In this document: in pieces, positions 9,199-18,068 of the stretch
Layout: each line of letters starts with the position of its first letter
How positions within the stretch are numbered: the stretch's first letter is position 1
Assembly: GCA_036509255.1 (NCBI GenBank)
Contig: DATCFY010000116.1
Location: 1 to 64,000 of the forward strand
Direction: 5' to 3'
DNA: 64,000 nt
Source: RYN-230 sp036509255
GTDB taxonomy: Bacteria > Actinomycetota > Actinomycetes > Streptosporangiales > Streptosporangiaceae
Translations under genes and position numbers: made by a program
The notes under the pieces: generated by a model
Told to the model about the DNA's origin: nothing
Seen by the model: the letters and a program-made list of their open reading frames with translations, nothing else
Database searches by the model: none

Positions 9199-10785
9199 AT
9201 GGCAGTTGCACGAGTCGCCTCAGGCGGGACGACGCCGATCATGTCTGGGGCGGGCGTGACCGCGATGGTGCGGCGGAACTGGCTGCTGGCGATCCTGCTG
9301 GCCGCCGGGCTGGTGCTGCGGATTCTCACTCAGCTGGCCTACCGGCCCGCGCTGCTGTTCATCGATTCGATCAAGTACCTGTTCGGCGCCTACGCCGGGA
9401 ACGATCCCCCCGGCTACCAGCTGGCCCTGAAGCTGTTCCTCCGGGTGGGCACGCTGCCGACGGTGGTGGCTGTGCAGCACCTGCTCGGCCTGGCCATGGC
9501 CGTGGCGCTGTACCTGATCCTGCTCCGCCGCGGGGTGCCGCGCTGGCTGGCCGCCCTGGCCACCGCGCCCATCCTGCTGGATGGTTACCAGCTCCAGATC
9601 GAGCAGTCCATCATGCCCGACACGGCGTTCGAGGCGCTGATTGTCGCCGGGCTGGTCTGCCTGCTCTGGCAGCCCCGGCCGCGGCCCTGGATGCTGGTGG
9701 CCGCGGGACTCGCCCTGGGCGCCTCGGCGACGGTCCGCCAGGTCGGCGAGATCTTCATCCTGCCCGCGCTCGTGTACGTGCTGATCACCGTTCCGGGCTG
9801 GCGCAGCAAATTGATCAAGGCCGCCGCACTGTGCGCCGCCTTCGCCCTGCCCATCCTGGTGATCAGCTTCCGCAACTACGTGACCATCAGGCATTTCTCG
9901 CTCGCCCCGTACGCGGCCGGGACGATCTACGGCCGGGCTGCGGCCGCCGCCGACTGCGCCACGCTGACGGTGCCCTCCTATGAGCGCGCGCTCTGCCCCT
10001 CCCCCGGCCAGCAGGCCCGCGGCCCGGACTGGCTGGACCACGGCGCCACATCCCCGATCAAGTACGTGACGCCCCCGCCGGGGATGCTGCACGTGGCGAT
10101 GGCGGCCAACTTCAGCCGGCGGGTGTTCGAGCAGCAGCCCTGGCGGGTGGCCACTGCGATCAGCAAGGACGCGGTCAAGCTCTTCGCCGTGCAGCGCGTC
10201 ACCAGCGCGGGCGACACGTCCATTGCGCGCTGGCAGTTCCAGCGCGCCTTCCCGCTGTACCCGCCCTACATCACCGATCCGCATGGACGGCTGCGGTTCG
10301 CCCAGCTCAATCCCGCCGGCAAGGTCAAAGTGATCGCGAAGGGGCGGCACCTGCGGGCCCGCCCCACGGTGTCCGCAGGACTGGCGGGCTTCCTGCGGGC
10401 GTACCAGCTTGACGGTGGCTACACGCCCGGTCCGCTGTTCCTGTTCACCGTACTGGCCGGGCTGGCCGGCAGCATCGGCGTGCTGCGCCGCCAGGCCTCG
10501 CCCGCACAGCGGGCCACCGCCACCGCCTGCCTGCTCACCTTCTTCAGCGCGGTCGCGGTGCTGCTCGCATCGGACCTGTTCGAGTTCAGCTGGCGGTACC
10601 AGCTGCCCGCCCTGGTCACCCTGCCCCCAGCGGGAGCGCTGGGCCTCACCGTGATAGCCGGATACATCGCGGCCCGGCGCCAGCGGGAGCCGCGGCAGCT
10701 GCCCGGCCCGGGACGCCGGCCCGCCTCCGTACCGGGGCAGGCACGCCACGGATCCGCGGGCAAGGACCGGGCGTCCGCCGGCTGA
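9199..10785 (+). CDS. Polytopic membrane protein, GT-C glycosyltransferase-like
   Basis: 528 aa from ATG 9199 (G-rich GGGGGG just upstream). About ten hydrophobic helices are visible, beginning WLLAILLAAGLVLRILTQLA. The first loop has a short acidic stretch (FIDSIKYLFGAYAGNDPPGY) as in GT-C enzymes where an acidic pair binds polyprenyl-phosphate sugar. A soluble insert occupies roughly residues 250-400, then three more helices and a basic Pro/Gly-rich tail. The lipid-linked sugar transferase role is inferred from layout; no family signature is strong enough for a name. Confidence 0.65.
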   Translation: MAVARVASGGTTPIMSGAGVTAMVRRNWLLAILLAAGLVLRILTQLAYRPALLFIDSIKYLFGAYAGNDPPGYQLALKLFLRVGTLPTVVAVQHLLGLAMAVALYLILLRRGVPRWLAALATAPILLDGYQLQIEQSIMPDTAFEALIVAGLVCLLWQPRPRPWMLVAAGLALGASATVRQVGEIFILPALVYVLITVPGWRSKLIKAAALCAAFALPILVISFRNYVTIRHFSLAPYAAGTIYGRAAAAADCATLTVPSYERALCPSPGQQARGPDWLDHGATSPIKYVTPPPGMLHVAMAANFSRRVFEQQPWRVATAISKDAVKLFAVQRVTSAGDTSIARWQFQRAFPLYPPYITDPHGRLRFAQLNPAGKVKVIAKGRHLRARPTVSAGLAGFLRAYQLDGGYTPGPLFLFTVLAGLAGSIGVLRRQASPAQRATATACLLTFFSAVAVLLASDLFEFSWRYQLPALVTLPPAGALGLTVIAGYIAARRQREPRQLPGPGRRPASVPGQARHGSAGKDRASAG

Positions 10786-10800
10786 GCCCTGGATCGGGGC

Positions 10801-11541
10801 CTAGCGGGGCGCCTGCCAGCCCAGCCGGGGCCCGAACCGCGCCGAGGCGAACCATACGACCAGCGCCAGCGGGAGCAGCATCACGAGTGGGAGCAGCGCG
10901 GGCAGGTAGGTGGTGACGATGGCGGAGCTGAAGGCGCCCACGACCACGGCGGCGAAGATGCCCAGGCTGCGGCCGAGCCCGTTGGGCTTGCGCCCGGTGA
11001 CCAGCCCGGCGATCACCCCGGTCAGCGTGCCGGTCAGGTAGGTGGTCGATATCTCGCCCAGGTGGCGGACGGTGGCGCTCTGGATGCCCATGGCGATGCC
11101 TACGTTGGCCAGCAGCATCAGCTGGCCTGCCCCGGCCGGGTGACCGCCGGAGAGCTCCCAGCCCACGCAGAACACGACCAGCACGCAGAATTCCAGGGCG
11201 AGCGCGACGGTCAGCCAGGACGGCCAGATCTCACGCTCGGCGGTTGCCGCGTGAGGATGGCGGCCACGCCAGCCCTCGAGCCAGCGCCCTGTCCGCCGGG
11301 CCGAGAGGGGGGCGCCGATGACCACCCCGGCCACGTAGCTCGCCAGGGCCACGCCGCAGTTCTCGGCCAGGACCGGGTTACGGGTGCCCGCCGCGACGCC
11401 CAGCAACACCATGGTCCCGGTGACCACGCTGCTGAACACGTGCCCCAGATGCAGGAAAGCGGTGGCGTCGACCGCGCCGGTCGTCACGGTGAGCAGGACA
11501 ACGAGCATGTCCCGGGCGCCGGAGCGCCAGTCCTCAGCCAC
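10801..11541 (-). CDS. DUF1275 (YoaK-like) membrane protein
   Basis: 246 aa from GTG 11541. Six hydrophobic segments; TTGAVDATAFLHLGHVFSSVVTGTMV and the later GIQSATVRHLGEISTTYLTGTLTG are the two internal repeats that define DUF1275. Function is unknown, probably transport. It lies 10 nt after the FUSC gene and shares its strand, so the two are likely co-transcribed. Confidence 0.9.
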   Translation of the reverse strand: MAEDWRSGARDMLVVLLTVTTGAVDATAFLHLGHVFSSVVTGTMVLLGVAAGTRNPVLAENCGVALASYVAGVVIGAPLSARRTGRWLEGWRGRHPHAATAEREIWPSWLTVALALEFCVLVVFCVGWELSGGHPAGAGQLMLLANVGIAMGIQSATVRHLGEISTTYLTGTLTGVIAGLVTGRKPNGLGRSLGIFAAVVVGAFSSAIVTTYLPALLPLVMLLPLALVVWFASARFGPRLGWQAPR

Positions 11542-11551
11542 GGTCAGGTCC

Positions 11552-13528
11552 CTACGCCGCGTGCTCGCCGGTCAGCGCACGCCGGACCTCGGCGATACGG
11601 TCAGCCAGCTCGCAGACGTCCGCACGCTCCGGGAGCGGCAGGTCCTCCGGGAGCTGCCCGTCCCGGATGCCGCGGGCCAGGCTGCGCAGGGCATCAGCCA
11701 GCTGCGTCACCTCACGGGGATCGGGACGCCGGCCCGTGACGTCCGCATGCACCGCGGTGGCAGTCACGGTGTCCGTGACCTGCTCCAGCGCCGAGAGGGC
11801 GGGCCACAACCGGGCCAGCCGCCCGCTCACTGAGGGGGGCTCTGCCATCGTCCGCTGAAACTCCGTGCGCAGGTCGGATAGGACTCGGTACGTCTGGCGG
11901 CGCAACGCCGACCGGTCGGGTGCGCCGGTGAGCGCCTGCTCCGTGTAACGGGCCACACTATCGAGCGCGGTGGCGAGATGTTCAGGCAGGTGAGCATGCC
12001 AGCTCGACGGCCACGGGGCGTATCCGACCAGGAGCACGATGGCGCAGCCCAGCACGGTGTCGATGAGCCGGTCCAGGGCCAGCGCCCAGCCGGTCCGGGT
12101 GAGCAGGTCGATGAGGATAACGACCAGGGGCGTCAGGAACGTGCTGAACAGACCCCAGTTGCGGTCCCGCCCGTAGGGCAGCAGCCCGGCGAAGAACGCG
12201 CAGGGGATCAGCAGCAGGGGCCCGGCCGGGACGATGATGAGGACGACCGCCCCGACGACCGCCCCGACCACGGTGCCGATCCCGCGCTGCAGGGCCCGCG
12301 CGAAGACCGAGCCGAAGTCCGGTCGCAGCACGATCGCCACGGTCAGCACCACCCAGTACGAGCGCTGCAGCGGGAGAGCCTGGCTGACCAGGGCGGCCAC
12401 GCCGACGGACAGCATCAGCCGGACCGCGAAGATCCGGGTGAAGCGGCCGCCGATGGTCTCCGCGAGCGTGTCCCGCAGACGCTCCCGGAGAGCGGGGCGG
12501 CGGGGCCGGTACGCGCCCTCGGCGGCCCGCTTCCCGGAAAGCAGGTCGGCTGCCCCGGCCACGGCGGCGGCCAGCGCCTGGCCGCCGGGGGTCGGACCTC
12601 CGGCCGGGCGGACCGAGGTCACCGGCGTGCCGTACTGGATGGCGTCGGCAATCGCCTCAATGGTGGCGATAACCGGCGGCGCCTGGACCCCCTCCTGGAC
12701 CAGGGTGACGACCGCCTCGGTAAGCGGGTGGGTCTGCCGCAGCAGGGCAGCGACGCGGTTCAGCTCCGGATCCCGTCCGCTGGCCTGGGCCCGGCGGGAC
12801 GCGAGGTCATCCCAGGCCTGATTAAGCGCGCCGACCACGGCCTGGTGGGCCGCGGGGAACTCCGGCGTCCCGGCCGCGCGCAGCATGCGGGCCAGGGCGC
12901 GGTAGACCTGTGCAGTACTGCGCTGCTCCGCGGCCAGCGGTGCGGCCAGCCAGGCGGGAACCAGCAGCAGGATCGCCCATCCCACGCCGGCCAGCAGCAG
13001 CAGCGGCGCCAGCCACCAGGCTCGCGCCGCGCCGAGCGGCCCGGTCCCCAGGATGGTGTAAACGAGGAGTTGCAGCCCGGTGATGGCCAGGGTGGCCCCG
13101 GCTGCGGTCAGCACCGCGGACAGCCCGGCCACCAGGACCAGCACGAGAACCGCGATCCAGCCCCGGCCGTGCACCAGGACGCCGAGCAGCAGCCCGCCCG
13201 CCCCGCCGAAGAGCCCGGCCACCGCGACGCGGCGGATCCGGGCCGGGTAGGTCCCGCCGCGGTCCGCGACCGCGCCCAGCAGTCCCCCCATGGCACCCAG
13301 AAGCCCCGCGACCTGGTTTCCCAGGGCCATCCCCAGGGCGAGCGGCCCGCAGACGGCGAGCGCGGCCCGGATCACCGCCGGCCAGGGCACTGGCGCCGGG
13401 ACAGGCCGCATGACCTCGGCGAGCCACGGCGGCGCGACCGTAGCGCCGGGCAGCCTGCCCGGCTTCTTCACCGCCGGCCGGCCCGGGTGGAGTCGCTCAC
13501 CAGGCCATGGTGCCAAAGGCCCTGGCAC
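11552..13528 (-). CDS. FUSC-family inner-membrane protein
   Basis: Up to 658 aa. Two hydrophobic blocks (about residues 55-190 and 370-520) each with closely packed helices, separated by a helical soluble region, and a C-terminal helical domain. SYWVVLTVAIVLRPDFGSVFARALQRGIGT is the hallmark of the fusaric-acid resistance/aromatic acid exporter (FUSC) family. The start is uncertain: GTG 13528 sits inside a small hairpin (13509-13529), while ATG 13411 (MRPVPAPVPW) keeps all predicted helices. A role in efflux of aromatic or weak acids is inferred from the family. Confidence 0.85.
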   Translation of the reverse strand: MPGPLAPWPGERLHPGRPAVKKPGRLPGATVAPPWLAEVMRPVPAPVPWPAVIRAALAVCGPLALGMALGNQVAGLLGAMGGLLGAVADRGGTYPARIRRVAVAGLFGGAGGLLLGVLVHGRGWIAVLVLVLVAGLSAVLTAAGATLAITGLQLLVYTILGTGPLGAARAWWLAPLLLLAGVGWAILLLVPAWLAAPLAAEQRSTAQVYRALARMLRAAGTPEFPAAHQAVVGALNQAWDDLASRRAQASGRDPELNRVAALLRQTHPLTEAVVTLVQEGVQAPPVIATIEAIADAIQYGTPVTSVRPAGGPTPGGQALAAAVAGAADLLSGKRAAEGAYRPRRPALRERLRDTLAETIGGRFTRIFAVRLMLSVGVAALVSQALPLQRSYWVVLTVAIVLRPDFGSVFARALQRGIGTVVGAVVGAVVLIIVPAGPLLLIPCAFFAGLLPYGRDRNWGLFSTFLTPLVVILIDLLTRTGWALALDRLIDTVLGCAIVLLVGYAPWPSSWHAHLPEHLATALDSVARYTEQALTGAPDRSALRRQTYRVLSDLRTEFQRTMAEPPSVSGRLARLWPALSALEQVTDTVTATAVHADVTGRRPDPREVTQLADALRSLARGIRDGQLPEDLPLPERADVCELADRIAEVRRALTGEHAA

Positions 13529-13529
13529 C
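13509..13529. repeat. Small inverted repeat at the FUSC 5' end
   Basis: GGTGCCA (13509-13515) and TGGCACC (13523-13529) form a perfect 7-bp stem. It lies directly beside the large palindrome at 13535-13578 and overlaps the most upstream possible FUSC start codon. Confidence 0.6.
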
Positions 13530-13534
13530 AGGGG

Positions 13535-13578
13535 CCGCCGGCGTATCTTTCGCGAGCCCGCGAAAGATACGCCGGCGG
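13535..13578. terminator. 20-bp perfect hairpin between DUF4331 operon and FUSC
   Basis: CCGCCGGCGTATCTTTCGCG (13535-13554) is followed by loop AGCC and its exact reverse complement (13559-13578). It sits between the last gene of the DUF4331 operon (stop at 13601) and FUSC, so a terminator is likely. No T-run flanks it. Confidence 0.7.
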
Positions 13579-13600
13579 GTGGTGCCGCCGTCTCGCCGAT

Positions 13601-13921
13601 TCAGCCTGGCTCCGCCCAGCGGTACCGGGCGGCGGCCCCGCCGTCGATGCGGATGGTTCCGGCCGGGCTGCCGGCGTCCCGCCAGATCGTGTAGTCCCCC
13701 GCGGGGAGGGCCGGGTACACCGCCGCGTGGCATGAGGCCGGGCCTAGCCTCCGTTCCCGGACGATCGCATGGGTGCGCCCGGCGGGTTCTTGCACCGGGC
13801 TGATGTCGATCTCCGCTCCCGCCATGCGCGCCGGGGTGATGATGATCAGTGCACCGACGCCGCCGCCGATGTCGAGCACCACGCTCCCCGGGCCCGACGG
13901 GCCGGGGCTGTTTTCCGTCAC
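13601..13921 (-). CDS. Conserved hypothetical protein beside DUF4331
   Basis: 106 aa. N-terminal SVVLDIGGGVGALIIITP and later PAGDYTIWRD suggest a small beta-rich domain; no signal peptide or membrane helix. Starts 9 nt after the DUF4331 stop, so the two are co-transcribed. I do not recognise a characterised family. The pairing with DUF4331 suggests a shared role. Confidence 0.75.
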   Translation of the reverse strand: MTENSPGPSGPGSVVLDIGGGVGALIIITPARMAGAEIDISPVQEPAGRTHAIVRERRLGPASCHAAVYPALPAGDYTIWRDAGSPAGTIRIDGGAAARYRWAEPG

Positions 13922-13930
13922 AGCCGCGCC

Positions 13931-15316
13931 TCAGGACGGGTTGTAGTAGCCGCCGTAGGGCACGCCCAGATACGGGAAGGAACGCAGATACGGTTTCTTC
14001 ACGTCCTCCGGGGTGAGTCCGTCGGTGATCGCCCCGGCCGCCGCATCCGGCTTGTAGGCGGCAGCGACCAGCGGATAGGTAAGCCCGGCGATGGCCCGCA
14101 GCTCGATCGTCACCACGTCATCGAAGACCCGGCGGCCGTTCGGGAACCCAGCCAGGTCGCCGCCGAGGACCCCGAGAATGTTGGGCTTCCTCGCGGGCTT
14201 GATGGCGGTGTTGAGCCGGAGCATGTCGGCCAGCACCGGCCCGGTGTGATTCTGGAAACCCTTGATCAGCCCGGCCGGGATCCCGGTCAGCAGGATCGCC
14301 TCGAGGTCCGCGCGCGGCTTCCCGGACTTGGCCAGCCCGGCCAGATGCGGGAACACCCCCGGGTAGAGGGCGGGCAGCAGCGCGGCCAGCTCGGGGTGGG
14401 CGACGTACGAGGCAAACATCTCGTCGTATATCGGCGGCTGGGTATTCCAGAAGTCTTTTTTCCCGAGCGGGATGAGCACCTCGTTCACGAGCGGGTTACC
14501 GAGCCGGGAGACCTGCCGGAACGGCCCGCTCCAGCTGCTGGTCCCCTGATCAGCGTCCAAGATGTGGACATGCCGTCTGCTGGCGGTGGTCCACACGCCG
14601 ATGACCGCCCGCGGGTCACTCTCGTCCCGTGAGCTGGAGCCGGTCAGCGCGGCGATCGGCACCTGCAGGGCAATGGAATGGACGTTCAGCTCGTTGGTGG
14701 TGTTCACCCCGGGCTCGGGCCTATTGAAGATATGCATGCCGTACTTCGCGTGCAGCTGCTGGAAAGGCCGGAGCGTGGCGAGGTCGAAGATCGATCCGAG
14801 GTCCACGTAGAACCCCTCGGCGCGCTGGCCCGCGAAGACCTTCACGCCGCCCGGCAGGGAGTGCACCGCGCTCGCCGCCAGCGTGGCGTACCGGGGAGTA
14901 GACAGCGGCCCGATGTTGCAGGGCGGGCAGGCCAGCCCGGTGCCCAGCGGCTGGGAGATACCGCCCGCGACCCGGGTGACCGTGTAGAACTGCCTGCTGT
15001 TCCAGTTCGGGCTGTTCAGTGACCTGATCGGGCCGGTGTTGTAGAGGAACGTGTCCGGATCCCGCAGCGCGGTGCTGAACTGGAACTGGTAGGTGACGTC
15101 AGCCTGGCCGTCGCCGTCGGTGTCCACGTGGATCTCGTACAGGACATCGTCGCCGAACTCGTAGAAGTTCGGCCCGCCCGCAGGCTCTTCCAACGGGATG
15201 TAGTTGGCGATCAGCGTGACCGTAGAGGGCCGGTCAGGACTGACGAACGCGTAGACATCAGTGCTGTCCGCGACCGGATCCTTGGAAATCTCCGGCGCCT
15301 CGCGGTGCGATGACAT
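13931..15316 (-). CDS. DUF4331 family protein
   Basis: 461 aa beginning MSSHREAPEISKDPVADSTD, the diagnostic SHREAP start of DUF4331. It continues with YAFVSPDRPSTVTLIANYIP and DTDGDGQADVTY, a Ca-binding-like DxDxDG loop. The protein is soluble and has no visible signal peptide. Function unknown; family members are often exported or found near Tat substrates and metal or lipid genes. The gene lies 85 nt downstream of a Tat-signal protein and just upstream of a 106-aa partner. Confidence 0.9.
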   Translation of the reverse strand: MSSHREAPEISKDPVADSTDVYAFVSPDRPSTVTLIANYIPLEEPAGGPNFYEFGDDVLYEIHVDTDGDGQADVTYQFQFSTALRDPDTFLYNTGPIRSLNSPNWNSRQFYTVTRVAGGISQPLGTGLACPPCNIGPLSTPRYATLAASAVHSLPGGVKVFAGQRAEGFYVDLGSIFDLATLRPFQQLHAKYGMHIFNRPEPGVNTTNELNVHSIALQVPIAALTGSSSRDESDPRAVIGVWTTASRRHVHILDADQGTSSWSGPFRQVSRLGNPLVNEVLIPLGKKDFWNTQPPIYDEMFASYVAHPELAALLPALYPGVFPHLAGLAKSGKPRADLEAILLTGIPAGLIKGFQNHTGPVLADMLRLNTAIKPARKPNILGVLGGDLAGFPNGRRVFDDVVTIELRAIAGLTYPLVAAAYKPDAAAGAITDGLTPEDVKKPYLRSFPYLGVPYGGYYNPS

Positions 15317-15401
15317 GGATTACCTCATAGCTAGTCGGGATGGCTTCCGGCAGCACCGGGCCAGCGGCAGGAATCCAGCTGACCGGCTCAGCGGGATGGT
15401 G

Positions 15402-15785
15402 TTACTGGCTCGCGCGCACGAGCCGGGCGGCGAGCGCCGGATCACGCAGCCTCGTACGGGTCGTTCCCGCAAAGATGTCCATCTCGCCGGTACGCGCGTC
15501 GCGCACGTGGATCACGAGTGGCCCTGCCGCGCTGCCCGCGTCCGGGGTGGTGGTGGCGGAGTGGGCCGGACGCTCGGCGGACTGGCCGGACCGCTCCGGC
15601 CGGGCGGCCGCCGCGGCCGGGAGAGCCGCGGCCGGGAGAGCCGCGGCGAGGGCGCCTCCGGCCACCAGGCCGGCCGCGCTGGCACCGGCGGCGGTACGGA
15701 GCATTGCACGCCGGGATACCGGAGCGTGCTGGCCGTCCGGGCGTCCTCCCGTTTCCGGCGTCTCGTCGCGATGATGTCCAGCCAT
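15402..15785 (-). CDS. Small Tat-signal exported protein
   Basis: 127 aa from ATG 15785 with GGGGGG upstream. Residues about 23-60 read VSRRAMLRTAAGASAAGLVA and then a long Ala-rich hydrophobic core: a twin-arginine signal (SRRAML). The mature part is short and contains PLVIHVRDARTGEMDIFAG. No known domain. First gene of the probable operon with DUF4331 and the 106-aa protein, so a folded exported accessory factor is a reasonable guess. Confidence 0.8.
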   Translation of the reverse strand: MAGHHRDETPETGGRPDGQHAPVSRRAMLRTAAGASAAGLVAGGALAAALPAAALPAAAAARPERSGQSAERPAHSATTTPDAGSAAGPLVIHVRDARTGEMDIFAGTTRTRLRDPALAARLVRASQ

Positions 15786-16107
15786 GGCCGTCCCCCCGGG
15801 CACGATGTGGCCTGGCCGTAAATAGGGGCCAGGCAACGGCATACGGCTGGTCCGGCAGGGAGTGCGGGCTCGCACCGTGCCGCCTGCGCGTCACGGTTAG
15901 TATTCAATCTGGTTACTAGCAGTAGCCTAGAGACCACGCAATGTTATAGAAGCGTTACCCTCCGCCACGCACCGCAGCCGGTTCGGCCATCGCCGGGGGT
16001 TTCTGCGCGGCCCGGCAGGCACCCGCCCGGCCGCAGGTCCTTGTCCCCAGGGGACAGCCAGGCAGCGGCACTGAGCCCAGGTGGGCAGACCGCCGGCGGG
16101 AGATCGT
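15786..16107. promoter_or_regulatory. Intergenic region with AT-rich promoter-like core
   Basis: Positions 15897-15955 are clearly AT-richer than their surroundings. On the minus strand they read CTTCTATAACATT and later GATTGAATACTAACC, the latter preceded by a second TAACC copy. This is the only candidate promoter for the Tat/DUF4331 operon. No gene was found in the rest. Confidence 0.45.
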
Positions 16108-16365
16108 TCAGGCTGCGCGGCGCTCGTCCCCTCCAGCCGCGGTACCGGTGATCAGTTCGCTGACCCCGCCGATGGCGCCGCTCAGCCCGCCCTTCGCGAC
16201 GCGGGCGAGCACGACCTGGGCCAGGCCGATCCCCTCCCCGACCAGACGGCGCACCTCGGGCGACGTCCTGATCGCGTCCAGGGACTTGCGGGCCCGCTGC
16301 ATACCCTCGCGGCCCTCGCTGACACCGGTCAGGTAGCCGGCGACGAAGCCGATGATCGTTTCCAT
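16108..16365 (-). CDS. Small conserved protein at the end of the hydrogenase operon
   Basis: 85 aa: METIIGFVAGYLTGVSEGRE then a charged helix and a Gly-rich second half (GLSGAIGGVSELITG). One short amphipathic or membrane-associated helix at the N-terminus. GGCGGAAC precedes the ATG. It is the last gene of the minus-strand run that begins with the hydrogenase small subunit. No family recognised. Confidence 0.7.
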   Translation of the reverse strand: METIIGFVAGYLTGVSEGREGMQRARKSLDAIRTSPEVRRLVGEGIGLAQVVLARVAKGGLSGAIGGVSELITGTAAGGDERRAA

Positions 16366-16428
16366 AGTTCCGCCTGACTTGCGTAGACCTGCCTGGCCGG
16401 GCGGGACGGTCGGCCCGCCCGGGACGCG

Positions 16429-16533
16429 CTACATCTGGCGCAGTTCCAGATACCGCTTGATGTCGGGAAGGGACTGGATGATCGCGGCGAGCGCCGCGGC
16501 CACCACGACCGCCTTGATGAGCCTGCCAACCAT
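16429..16533 (-). CDS. 34-aa single-helix membrane protein
   Basis: Sequence begins MVGRLIKAVVVAAALAAIIQ and continues SLPDIKRYLELRQM. AGAGGAGGA stands 7 nt before the ATG, the strongest ribosome site in this part of the operon, and the reading frame is short but clean. One membrane helix with a charged C-terminal tail. Similar very short proteins (I recall the label DUF6893) accompany actinobacterial group 1h hydrogenases; a role as a membrane tether or small accessory subunit is inference. Confidence 0.75.
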   Translation of the reverse strand: MVGRLIKAVVVAAALAAIIQSLPDIKRYLELRQM

Positions 16534-16568
16534 GAGTGGTCCTCCTCTGCGAGATGGTGCGGGATGGG

Positions 16569-18068
16569 CTAGCCGTCGGCCCCCAGCGGCTCGACCTCGT
16601 CGGGGGCGAAGTAGAGGAACCGGCCCTGGCCGCGGTGAATGTCCGCGTCCGGGTCGTCGTCGGGCAGCAGCGCCAGGTGGGCGTGGCCGTCTACATCGAA
16701 CAGCACCGCTTCGACCAGCGCGATCCGCCCGGTCAGGAACAGGTCCTGCGCGTCCGCCCGGCGGGTACCCGGGCTCATCCGCACCCGGCTGCCCCGGGCG
16801 ACGCGGACCCCCCCGATCATGATGTGATCGGTTTCCGGAGACACCGAGCTGTCCGCGCCCGGGTCCCACCAGGGCGCCTGGCCGGCGACGGCCGGGTCAG
16901 GCCCTGCCCCGCGGTCCTGCGGTGGCGCCCCGCCCTGGCCGGCGGCCGTTTCCGGGAGGCTGTCCGCCCATTCCGGCACTTCCGTCCACTCCGGCACGGC
17001 CGCGGGGCCGGTGGCCGGCCCCCTGGCCGGGTTGAGATAGCGGATGGCACCGTGCATGCGCTCGATCATCTCGGGCGGCAGGTGGTCGAGCCGGTCCAGC
17101 AACTCGGCCGCACGCGGGTCGGTGGCCCGGGCCGCGCGCTTCTCCTCATCGGTCAGGGTCAGCGTGCGCAGGGTGAGAATCTCGTCGATCTCCGTGGAGT
17201 CGAACAGCTGCCCCGCGCTCTCCGCGGCGATCTCCGCGTGGTCATACAGGATGATCGGGGAGGAGAGCATCAGCTCCGTGCAGTCGGGTGGTCCCGCCAG
17301 CACCGGCCAGGTGGCGGTGTTCACGCAGCGCCCCACCTCGGCGGCCGCCCACTCCGGCGGTGCGGTCATGGACAGGAACCGGCCGCCCGGCACGGCGATC
17401 AGGCAGTGAGCGGCGATGAGGGCGTACGGCAGCCCGTCGGACCGGCGTATCAGCGGGGTACCGGGGTCGGTGCGGTTCTCCAGCACCACCCGCAGCCGCA
17501 GCGCGCCGTAGGGCCCGGGCAGCCGCTCCGCGCTCAGCCGGATCACCCCGCGCAAGGTTTCCCGGCGCCGGGTCAGCCGGCCCGCTATCTCCCCGCCGGG
17601 CCCGGTGACGTCCTCATGCTCGGTGCTGCCGGGGACCGTGAACTCGATCTCGGCTCCCCCGCCGAGCAGTTCGCTGAGCGAGGCGGCCGCCTGCTGCTCC
17701 TGCTCGGCCGCCTCATCCCACGGGGTGTGCTCGACCTCGCCGGCCAGCAGGGAGCCGACGGGGCGGAAGCCCGCCCCGGGCGAGCCGGCCGCCACCGTGC
17801 GCCGCTGCAACTGGAGGAAGCGGACCACGACCGTGACGTTCGCGTCGGCGGGGCACTCCAGGACGCACTCGGTCTGGGCGGCGGACGGCTCGTGCTCGTC
17901 CACGGTCCGGTAGGCCGGGGGCATGAGTACCCCGAACTGGAAGCGTTCCTGGTTCTTCTGGGCGGAGGCCCGGTACGGGTAGAGCAGGTACCCCTCGTAA
18001 AGAATGGCGTCAGCAACCTGCCGCGCCTGCTCGATGTACGCGGGGTCGATCCGGTCGCGGGACTTCAC
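16569..18068 (-). CDS. Conserved hydrogenase-cluster protein, unknown function
   Basis: 499 aa from GTG 18068 (AGGAGGAAT upstream), overlapping the preceding stop by 4 bp (GTGA). No membrane segment or cofactor motif. N-terminal RIDPAYIEQARQVADAILYE and GYLLYPYRASAQKNQERFQF look conserved; the C-terminal 90 residues contain IMIGGVRVARGSRVRMSPG and LLPDDDPDADIHRGQGRFLY, a separate small beta domain. A Gly/Pro linker (about 385-430) joins them. Homologues are known to me only as uncharacterised genes in group 1h hydrogenase operons. Confidence 0.8.
   Translation of the reverse strand: MKSRDRIDPAYIEQARQVADAILYEGYLLYPYRASAQKNQERFQFGVLMPPAYRTVDEHEPSAAQTECVLECPADANVTVVVRFLQLQRRTVAAGSPGAGFRPVGSLLAGEVEHTPWDEAAEQEQQAAASLSELLGGGAEIEFTVPGSTEHEDVTGPGGEIAGRLTRRRETLRGVIRLSAERLPGPYGALRLRVVLENRTDPGTPLIRRSDGLPYALIAAHCLIAVPGGRFLSMTAPPEWAAAEVGRCVNTATWPVLAGPPDCTELMLSSPIILYDHAEIAAESAGQLFDSTEIDEILTLRTLTLTDEEKRAARATDPRAAELLDRLDHLPPEMIERMHGAIRYLNPARGPATGPAAVPEWTEVPEWADSLPETAAGQGGAPPQDRGAGPDPAVAGQAPWWDPGADSSVSPETDHIMIGGVRVARGSRVRMSPGTRRADAQDLFLTGRIALVEAVLFDVDGHAHLALLPDDDPDADIHRGQGRFLYFAPDEVEPLGADG

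Noticed and set aside
11978..13735. 585-codon plus-strand frame
   Set aside because: Antisense to the FUSC gene; low-complexity Arg/Pro/Gly protein without domains.
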